Assembly: GCA_016199985.1 (NCBI GenBank)
Contig: JACQFQ010000078.1
Span: 1-39,011 of the forward strand
Origin: Verrucomicrobiota bacterium
Lineage (GTDB): Bacteria; Verrucomicrobiota; Verrucomicrobiia; Limisphaerales; UBA11320
Reading direction: 5' to 3'
DNA length: 39,011 nucleotides
In this document: in pieces, positions 33,121 to 39,011 of the stretch
Layout of the letters: each line of letters begins with the position of its first letter
Numbering within the stretch: position 1 is the first letter of the stretch
Translations under genes and position numbers: made by a program
The notes under the pieces: generated by a model
What the model was told of the DNA's origin: nothing
The model's input: only the letters and a program-made list of their open reading frames with translations
The model's database searches: none

Positions 33121-34566
33121 TCAGGCAAGGATATCCTGAATCACGCGACTGGGCTTTCCGTCGGTGAGCGTCTGCTGCTGGCCGTTGTAGTGGAATGCGA
33201 GCTCGCTGTGATCGAAGCCCAGAAGATGGAGCAGCGTGGCGTGATAGTCGTTCGCGCTGACGGGATTCACCGCGGCCTTGTGCCCAAATTCGTCCGTGGC
33301 GCCGTAGATCGTTCCTCCGCGAATCCCCCCGCCCGCCAACCAGGTGCTGAACCCCTGGCCGTTGTGGTCGCGACCCGCCTTCTCCGCCGGCCCATGGTTC
33401 TCCGTCACCGGAAGCCTGCCAATCTCCCCGCCCCAATGAACGATCGTTGTCTCCAGCAGCCCGCGCGCCTTGAGATCCATGACGAGCGCCGCCGACGGCT
33501 TGTCCGTCTTCCGACAGCAGTCGGCGAGCCCGCTGCGGATGTTCTCGTGGTTGTCCCAGATCTGCCCGTTGACGAACAGCTGCACGAAACGCACGCCGCG
33601 CTCCACCAACCGGCGAGCGATGAGGCATCGCGTCCCGTACTCGCGCGTCACCGGCTCATCAAGCCCATAAAGCTTCTGCGTCGCTTCGGTCTCGCCGGAA
33701 AGATCCAGCGCTTCCTTGGCCGCCAGCTGCATCCGGGCCGCCAGCTCGTAGCTCGCGATGCGCGCCTCAAGATCCCCTTCCCCGGGGTGACGCGAGAGAT
33801 GCTCCCGATTCAGGGCCGCCAAAAAGTCCAGGTTCTGGCGCTGCAGGTCGCCGCGCAGAAAAGGAGGCGGATCGAGATTCAGGATCCTTGGCTCGCGCGA
33901 TCGAACGACCGTGCCTTGAAAAAGAGGCGGCATCCAACCGTTCGACCAGTTGCGAGCGCCGTCGACAGGATGGCCGCCCGGATCGGTGAGCACGACGTAC
34001 GCGGGCAATGATTGGCTCTCGCTCCCGAGCGCGTAGGTGACCCAGGAGCCCAGGGCCGGGCGCCCCGGCTGGGCGCGGCCCGTGTTCATCGTCCAGATGG
34101 AAGGCTCGTGCCCGTTGATGTCCGTGTGCATGGAGCGGATCAGGCACGCGTCGTCCACAATCCGGGAGAAATGCGGGAGCAACTCCGAGACGTCCATCCC
34201 GCTTGCGCCGTGACGACGGAAAGCCCAGGGGCTGCCGAAGAGCTTCTTGCTCGCCCGATCCACGAAGCTGTAGGTGATCTCGCCCGGATAATCCTCGCCG
34301 CTCCGGCGACTCAACTCAGGCTTTGGGTCGAAGAGGTCGACATGGCTCGGGCCGCCATGCATGAACAGCGAGATCATCGCGCGCGCGCGGCCCCGGCCCG
34401 GCGCCGGCTTGGGCTTGAGGTCGAAGGATTGGGGCTGTCGCGGGACGGAGGGCGGAGTCGCCAGAAGACCCTCCTCGCGCAGCATCCATGCGAGCGCCAC
34501 GCCGCCGATCCCCAGCGCGTTGCGATGCAGAAACTCGCGTCGAGAGAATGGAGAGGGCGACGTCAT
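33121..34566 (-). CDS. DUF1501 family protein, Tat-exported
   Basis: A 481-residue protein with a twin-arginine signal (FSRREFLHRNALGIGGVALA). The body has the alkaline phosphatase/sulfatase-like fold pattern of DUF1501: RAMISLFMHGGPSHVDLFDP, LLPHFSRIVDDACLIRSMHT, NTGRAQPGRPALGSWVTYAL, GVRFVQLFVNGQIWDNHENI, TTIVHWGGEIGRLPVTENH, GRDHNGQGFSTWLAGGGIRG and NDYHATLLHLLGFDH. It starts 6 bp after the PSD1 gene, the standard pairing in Planctomycetes and Verrucomicrobiota. The biochemical role of the pair is not established; a link to polysaccharide or sulphated-glycan handling is commonly proposed. The formylglycine Cys/Ser motif of true sulfatases is not seen. Confidence 0.88.
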   Translation of the reverse strand: MTSPSPFSRREFLHRNALGIGGVALAWMLREEGLLATPPSVPRQPQSFDLKPKPAPGRGRARAMISLFMHGGPSHVDLFDPKPELSRRSGEDYPGEITYSFVDRASKKLFGSPWAFRRHGASGMDVSELLPHFSRIVDDACLIRSMHTDINGHEPSIWTMNTGRAQPGRPALGSWVTYALGSESQSLPAYVVLTDPGGHPVDGARNWSNGWMPPLFQGTVVRSREPRILNLDPPPFLRGDLQRQNLDFLAALNREHLSRHPGEGDLEARIASYELAARMQLAAKEALDLSGETEATQKLYGLDEPVTREYGTRCLIARRLVERGVRFVQLFVNGQIWDNHENIRSGLADCCRKTDKPSAALVMDLKARGLLETTIVHWGGEIGRLPVTENHGPAEKAGRDHNGQGFSTWLAGGGIRGGTIYGATDEFGHKAAVNPVSANDYHATLLHLLGFDHSELAFHYNGQQQTLTDGKPSRVIQDILA

Positions 34567-34572
34567 GCGAAC

Positions 34573-37329
34573 CTAATCGATATACAGGAATTCATTCGAG
34601 CTGAGCAAGTCCTGGCATAGGCTCCGCATCGCCTGATCCTCGGGCGACGTCTCGGAAAGGGCGCCGCCCTTCGCGTCCGGCTTGGGTTCCGGGGCGGGCT
34701 TCGACGCGATGCGCTCCACCTGTCCTTCCAAGAAGCGGAGCGCGGATTGAAGTTCAGCGGCCGATGCGGGCCTGCCGAAGGCGAGTCGCCACGCCCGGTC
34801 CACTCGGGCGTCGCGAAACGATCCGGCCTCGCGGCGAAGGCGATCAGCGAAGAAACGGGACTGCTGCATCAGAAAATCACTATTCATCAACATCAGGGAC
34901 TGGGGCGCGACGGTAGAGCTTGTTCGACGTTCGCAATTGACCTCCATCACCGGCGCATCGAAGGCGTTCAGGAAGGCCAGAGGACGGCTTCGACGGGTCT
35001 CCACGTACAGGCTGCGCCGAAACTCCTCGTCGCCCATGGGCACATCGACCGGCATTTTGTTGTCCCCTTGTTTTTTGTCGACGCCCACGACCACTTGGCC
35101 GACGACATCCTCGCGAACGGGCACCGGAGGCCCGAACATCCGCTCATTCAGCGCGCCGCTCACCGCAAGGATGGAGTCCCTGATGGATTCGGCGTCCAGC
35201 CGCTGGATCGAGCGTCGCCAGTACAGACGATTCTCAGGGTCCAGCGCGTCGCGGCCCGGCTCTCGCGAGGAAGACTGGCGATACGCTGTGGAGGTCATGA
35301 TCAGCCGGTGAAGGCGCTTCAGGCTCCAGCCCAAACCGAGTCTCTCAGGACCGTCGCAAGCCGGGGCGGAGAACACCGAGGCCAGCCAATCCAGCAGCTC
35401 AGGATGGGACGGTCGCTCGCCCTGCAGCCCAAAGTCCGCGGGGGTTCCCACCAACCCTCGACCGAAATGGTGCATCCAAACCCGGTTGACGATCACGCGC
35501 GCCAGCAGCGGATTGGCGGGGCTCGTCGCCCACTTTCCGAAGGCCAGGCGTCGTCGCGAAGTGGGCGGCGCCTCGGAAGGCAGAGGGAGATCCGACGAAC
35601 TCCCTGACGGCGCCAGCACGGACAGCACGCCGGGAAGGATCGGCTCCTTGGGCTGCTTGGGGTCGCCGCGGTGAAATCGATACGTGACCGGCGTAGCGCC
35701 GATCGGCTCCGTCAATACGCTCAGGAAATCCTCCACGGGCTTCCGCGCCCGCGCCTCCGCGATCCGGGCGTCCATCGCCTTCAGGTCATCCGCCGCTTTC
35801 GGATCGTATTGGTACAACACGCCCGCGTTGATGTTCGCGCTGGGGTGATCGGCGAGGAGCTTCTTCTGCTCCGGTGTGCGCGCGTCCGGAGCGGTCTTGA
35901 AAGCGGTCCACAAACCATCGCGAAGCGCCGGCTCCATCTTCTCCAGATGCTTTTTCAGCGCGGCGTCCAGATACTCGCTCTGTTTCGCTTCCTTGTCCTT
36001 GCCCAGCTTTGCCGCCTCGGCCTCGGCGGCGGTGGCTTTCGCCCTGTCGGCGGCGGTGTAGAGCGAGATCAAACGCTCCGAAGGATTGCGCCACCGCTTC
36101 CAGTCGTACGCGGGCTCGAAGATCGCGCGCAGGCGGTAGTAGTCGGTTTGCGGAACAGGATCGTAGCGATGATCGTGGCACTGAGCGCATCCCACCGAGA
36201 GCCCCAACAGGGAAGTGGAGACGATCTTCAACGTGTCGGCCATGACCTGGTTCCGCGCCTTCTCGGCATCGACGCCTCCGCTGCTCGTGCCGTCGGCGGC
36301 CATGCGCAGGAACCCCGTCGCGGCAAGCCATTCACGAGTGACGGGATCGCGCGACGCGGCTTCGACGTCAGGATGCTTCGCCAGGGCCAGCTCGTCGCCG
36401 GCGAGTTGCTCGAGCACGAAACGATCGAACGGAAGATCCTGATTCATCGACCGGATGACATAGTCACGGAACTTGTACGCGAAGGGCCTCGGAGTGTCGT
36501 CGCTGGAATAGCCATCGGAGTCGGCGTAGCCAGCCACGTCCAGCCACAGGCGTCCCCAACGTTCGCCGTAGTGTGGGGAATCCATGAGGCGGTCCACTAG
36601 TTTTGCGTACGTTTCGGGGGAAGCCTCAAGCGTGAAGGCGTCGACGTCCGAGGGGGTCGGAGGAAGCCCCCAAAGATCCAGAAAAGCGCGTCGCACAAGA
36701 GCGCGGCTGGAGGCGTCGGGGGAGAAAGAGACTCCCTTGGCGGCCTGCCGCGCGGCGAGAAAAGAGTCGATGGGATTTCGCGGGGACGGGTCTGGAAGCT
36801 TCGGAACGGACGGACGGCGCAGCGGCTGGAAGGCCCAGTGCGATCGTTCCTCCGCGGTGATTTGCATCCCTTCGCCGAGCGTCCTGGGTTCCTCCCTCGC
36901 GGTTCCGGCGCCTTCCCGGATCCATCGGCTCAGCGTTTCGATCTCCGCAGCGGACAGCTTCCGATCGCGCTTCGGCATCTTGCCCGAACTCACCATCTTG
37001 AAGACCAAGCTCGCCTCCGCCTGTCCGGGAACAAGCGCGGGGCCTGATTCGCCGCCTTGAACCATCAGCCGTCTCAAGCGCAGATCCAAACCGCCGCGCA
37101 GGCGATCTCCTTCGCCGTGGCAGTCGAAACAATGGGCCTTGAGGATCGGCCGCACATGCTGCTCGAAGGTGAGGGCGGGATCCCTCTTGGAGGGAGCGGC
37201 GGCATCGGCGGCGCCGGCTGAGCGCGTCGAGACAGAGGGCAGCGCCAAGGCCAGAGCCGCGAAGCCCATCAGCAGGCGGGACGACGCCCTCCAGGCGGGC
37301 CTGGCTCGCGTGAATGGATCAAGCGGCAT
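34573..37329 (-). CDS. PSD1 protein: c-type cytochrome + DUF1549 + DUF1553
   Basis: A 918-residue exported protein. A signal peptide (SRLLMGFAALALALPSVSTR) is followed by a planctomycete cytochrome C domain with haem motif CFDCH at residues 67-71 and a distal Met in SSGKMPKRDRKLSAAEIE. DUF1549 (about 180-400; RRAFLDLWGLPPTPSDVDAF, SPHYGERWGRLWLDVAGYAD) ends with a second CxxCH, GCAQCHDHRYDPVPQTDYYR. A central spacer rich in Ala, Lys and Glu lies at about 430-480. DUF1553 (about 580-860) contains FGKWATSPANPLLARVIVNR, VWMHHFGRGLVGTPADFGLQ, GERPSHPELLDWLA and RRSIQRLDAESIRDSILAVS. It should be periplasmic and haem-bearing. I chose the ATG at 37327-37329; a GTG precedes it. A DUF1501 gene follows 6 bp later. 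Confidence 0.92.
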   Translation of the reverse strand: MPLDPFTRARPAWRASSRLLMGFAALALALPSVSTRSAGAADAAAPSKRDPALTFEQHVRPILKAHCFDCHGEGDRLRGGLDLRLRRLMVQGGESGPALVPGQAEASLVFKMVSSGKMPKRDRKLSAAEIETLSRWIREGAGTAREEPRTLGEGMQITAEERSHWAFQPLRRPSVPKLPDPSPRNPIDSFLAARQAAKGVSFSPDASSRALVRRAFLDLWGLPPTPSDVDAFTLEASPETYAKLVDRLMDSPHYGERWGRLWLDVAGYADSDGYSSDDTPRPFAYKFRDYVIRSMNQDLPFDRFVLEQLAGDELALAKHPDVEAASRDPVTREWLAATGFLRMAADGTSSGGVDAEKARNQVMADTLKIVSTSLLGLSVGCAQCHDHRYDPVPQTDYYRLRAIFEPAYDWKRWRNPSERLISLYTAADRAKATAAEAEAAKLGKDKEAKQSEYLDAALKKHLEKMEPALRDGLWTAFKTAPDARTPEQKKLLADHPSANINAGVLYQYDPKAADDLKAMDARIAEARARKPVEDFLSVLTEPIGATPVTYRFHRGDPKQPKEPILPGVLSVLAPSGSSSDLPLPSEAPPTSRRRLAFGKWATSPANPLLARVIVNRVWMHHFGRGLVGTPADFGLQGERPSHPELLDWLASVFSAPACDGPERLGLGWSLKRLHRLIMTSTAYRQSSSREPGRDALDPENRLYWRRSIQRLDAESIRDSILAVSGALNERMFGPPVPVREDVVGQVVVGVDKKQGDNKMPVDVPMGDEEFRRSLYVETRRSRPLAFLNAFDAPVMEVNCERRTSSTVAPQSLMLMNSDFLMQQSRFFADRLRREAGSFRDARVDRAWRLAFGRPASAAELQSALRFLEGQVERIASKPAPEPKPDAKGGALSETSPEDQAMRSLCQDLLSSNEFLYID

Positions 37330-37401
37330 CACCCGTCATTCCTATCAACTGTCGGCAAGAAAATCGAATCCAAAAGTCGGCGAAGCCGCGCGGCGTGGCG
37401 G

Positions 37402-38367
37402 CTACTTTTTCCGGGCGAATTTGTGCAGATGTCCGTACTGGCTCCACTCGCTCACGATAAGGTTGCCGTCTTTGTCGATCGAGCCGCCGTGGGGAGAGTT
37501 GCAGACGCCATCCACCCACTGATCCGGGGCGAGGCCGAAGTTGGCGCGGTGCTTCTCGTTGGGGTTGTCGCCCAGCTGCGCGGCGATCGAGCCATCCTTG
37601 TTCAGCACCGTCACCCGGCCCTGCAGCTCAGGCACGAGCGCGTAGTCGCCTCGGATGTGCACAGCGGCGGGCATTCGGAGATCCTTCTGGATCACTCTCA
37701 CAAAGTTGCCGTCCAGATCCCAGTGCTCCACGCGGTTGTTGTTGCGGTTGCACACGAACAGCAGCGGCTTGCCCTGACGCGTGTCGAGGGCGATGCCGTG
37801 GCAGGTGTTGAATTTCCCCTCCGCCGCGCCGGGACCTCCGAAGGCCTTCACGAACTTCCGGTTCTTGTCGAATTTGAGGACGAAGTTCGAGCCATAGCCG
37901 TCGGCCACAAAGATCGACTCATCCGGAGCGACGGTGACCGCGCACGGATTGAACCCCTTGGCGTCCTTGTAAATGCCGGCCTCTTCAGGAAAGTGGATCG
38001 CCCAGACCTGCTCGCCATCGAGCTTCAATTTCAGCACCTCGTGGTCGGAAGGCCGGGCGGCGTAGATGAACTCCGTCCCGTTCTCCCGGCGCAACTCGAG
38101 CGCGTGAATCCGGGTGGGCCCCACCGAGCGCAGGAACTTCCCATGGCGGTTGAACACCGCGATGCCGCGCTTGGTGTCAGTGGTGATGTAAATGTTCCCT
38201 GCCCTATCAATGGCCGCGCCGCCATGGCACGGCCCCAGGGCCTGATTCTCCGGCTTGGCCTCGAAGAAATTCGGGACAATGGAGTACTTCAAGTCGGCGG
38301 CGGGGAGGACGGAGGCGGCGAGGCCAAGGGCGAGCAGGGTGAGCGCGAAACGATTCATGCGATGCAT
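37402..38367 (-). CDS. Secreted NHL-type beta-propeller protein
   Basis: A 321-residue exported protein. The signal peptide is MNRFALTLLALGLAASVLPAA. About six blade-like repeats follow: GGAAIDRAGNIYITTDTKRG, FIYAARPSDHEVLKLKLDGE, PCAVTVAPDESIFVADGYGS, CHGIALDTRQGKPLLFVCNR, DYALVPELQGRVTVLNKDGS and SPHGGSIDKDGNLIVSEWSQ. This is the NHL/peptidyl-alpha-hydroxyglycine lyase-like propeller pattern; no catalytic role can be assigned. It lies 72 bp upstream of the PSD1 gene on the same strand and may be co-transcribed with it. Two in-frame ATGs (38365-38367 and 38356-38358) are possible starts, and neither has a strong ribosome-binding site. A decayed second copy of part of this gene lies near the right edge. 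Confidence 0.82.
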   Translation of the reverse strand: MHRMNRFALTLLALGLAASVLPAADLKYSIVPNFFEAKPENQALGPCHGGAAIDRAGNIYITTDTKRGIAVFNRHGKFLRSVGPTRIHALELRRENGTEFIYAARPSDHEVLKLKLDGEQVWAIHFPEEAGIYKDAKGFNPCAVTVAPDESIFVADGYGSNFVLKFDKNRKFVKAFGGPGAAEGKFNTCHGIALDTRQGKPLLFVCNRNNNRVEHWDLDGNFVRVIQKDLRMPAAVHIRGDYALVPELQGRVTVLNKDGSIAAQLGDNPNEKHRANFGLAPDQWVDGVCNSPHGGSIDKDGNLIVSEWSQYGHLHKFARKK

Positions 38368-38536
38368 TGGATGATCTGTGGTTGAGATGATGGATGCGTT
38401 CGTAAAGCGCCTCGCGATCTTTTGCAATCGCATATCCACGCAACGGCTCAGCGGAACCAACCGACACCCTGAGCGAACAACAGCGGGACAGGTCCAAAGC
38501 CACCAAGGCCGTCTGGCCGCGCGACTCGAGGCAGCC

Positions 38537-38663
38537 CATGACAGAGGGACAGGCCCATGGTTGTCCTCTGCCCGCGTTGCCGATGGACACGGGGCAGATG
38601 GATAGAGGGTCAGGTCCTTTGTTTTCAGGCCCCCGACAAGGGGTCAGGTGATTCGTTTACTCC
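38537..38663. repeat. 127-bp repeat, copy A
   Basis: It starts CATGACAGAGGGACAGGCCC and ends GGTGATTCGTTTACTCC. It differs from copy B at about 8 positions. Inside are three motifs of the form GGG(T/A)CAGG(T/C): AGGGACAGGCCC, AGGGTCAGGTCC and GGGGTCAGGTGA. A short inverted pair GGACA...TGTCC flanks the CCATGG centre of the first part. Confidence 0.85.
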
Positions 38664-38790
38664 TCTGGGGGTGTTTGAGGAGGCCAGCGGCCATCTCGAG
38701 TTGCTCGGGCGATGTCACGCGCATCCGCGCATGGGGCCCGAGTTCCACAACCAGAACAACAGAGGGCCAGGTCCTTAGCCAAAGGAGGAC

Positions 38791-38918
38791 CATGACAGAG
38801 GGACAGGCCCATGGTTGTCCCCTGCCCGCGTTCCCGATGGGCACAGGGCCAGATCGATAGAGGGTCAGGTCCTTTGTTTTCAGGCCCCCGACAAGGGGTC
38901 AGGTCATTCGTTTGCTCC
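38791..38918. repeat. 128-bp repeat, copy B
   Basis: It is a near copy of A, starting at the same CATGACAGAGGGACAGGCCC and ending GGTCATTCGTTTGCTCC, 254 bp further along. Here the inverted pair is longer (GGGACA...TGTCCC). The GGCCCC...GGGGTC arms near the end can form a second small hairpin in both copies. Confidence 0.85.
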
Positions 38919-39003
38919 CTTGGCGTCCTTGCAAACGCTGGCCGCCTCAGAACGTGGAGCGCCCAGGCCTGCTCGCCCTCGAGTTTCAATTTCGACAACA
39001 ACA
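38917..39003 (-). pseudogene. Fragment of a second beta-propeller (NHL) gene
   Basis: The minus frame reads LKLEGEQAWALHVLRRPAFA, compared with LKLDGEQVWAIHFPEEAGIY in the intact gene. At DNA level 38917-38999 lines up with 37954-38031 with scattered substitutions and small gaps. The frame then runs into repeat copy B, so the coding sequence is broken there. More of the paralogue may lie beyond the right edge. Confidence 0.65.
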
Positions 39004-39011
39004 GAGGGACA

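Larger units (their letters stand above)
38368..39011. other. Repeat-rich intergenic region at right edge
   Basis: About 640 bp without an intact gene. It contains two copies of a 127-bp repeat, nine scattered GGGTCAGGTC-like motifs (including the partial one at 39005-39011) and a fragment similar to the adjacent beta-propeller gene. Several short open frames cross it on both strands but are generated by the repeats and show no family features. Confidence 0.7.

Noticed and set aside
38461..39011. A CRISPR array, considered because of the repeated GGGTCAGGTC motifs
   Set aside because: Motif spacing is irregular (about 30-120 bp), the motifs are only 10-12 bases long, and the longer units are a 127-bp duplication, not short repeats with unique spacers.

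Overview
The window looks like a chromosome segment of a free-living member of the Verrucomicrobiota. This is inferred from gene content: a planctomycete/verrucomicrobial PSD1-type cytochrome protein (DUF1549/DUF1553) paired with a Tat-exported DUF1501 protein, a PmoA-like (DUF6807) protein, a Tat-exported Gfo/Idh/MocA oxidoreductase, a pseudopilin carrying a LamG domain, and a very large secreted protein with Ig-like and lamin-tail domains. The DNA is GC-rich and tightly packed, with many ATGA start/stop overlaps. No phage or intact transposase gene is visible.

Region 1 (1-10627, all minus strand) is a type IV pilus/type II secretion-like locus of the MSHA kind. Its order is major pilin, PilB/GspE ATPase, PilC/GspF platform, a pseudopilin, a LamG-bearing pilin-like protein, a PilM-PilN fusion (GspL-like), PilO, PilP and a lipoprotein secretin that runs off the left edge. 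A perfect 13-bp hairpin separates the pilin gene from the rest.

Region 2 (11107-19900, minus strand) is a Wsp-type surface-sensing chemosensory operon: chemoreceptor WspA, CheW-like WspB, CheR-TPR WspC, CheW-like WspD, and hybrid CheA WspE. The position normally held by WspF/WspR is occupied by one protein. It starts with a WspR-like receiver and stalk, but the GGDEF domain is replaced by a histidine kinase core plus two more receivers. This is the most unusual system in the window: a Wsp pathway whose output appears to be a phosphorelay and not direct c-di-GMP synthesis.

Region 3 (20462-24370, plus strand) encodes a 1302-residue secreted protein, divergent from the Wsp operon, with three C-terminal repeats of about 177 residues.

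Region 4 (24371-25481) is a gene graveyard beside a tRNA-Ser(CGA). Short pieces of a type I restriction-modification locus (hsdM start, a RhuM-like end, hsdS start, hsdR end) remain in operon order on the minus strand after large internal deletions.

Region 5 (25630-30330, plus strand) holds a glutamate-1-semialdehyde aminomutase-like enzyme, a tandem pair of membrane SPFH proteins, an RbsD/FucU mutarotase and a TIM-barrel sugar isomerase. It ends in a convergent hairpin.

Region 6 (30399-38367, minus strand) is an exported-protein group: Gfo/Idh/MocA oxidoreductase, PmoA-like protein, DUF1501, PSD1 cytochrome protein and an NHL-type beta-propeller. The right edge (38461-39011) is non-coding. 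It carries two 94%-like copies of a 127-bp repeat made of GGGTCAGGTC-type motifs and a decayed piece of a second copy of the beta-propeller gene.
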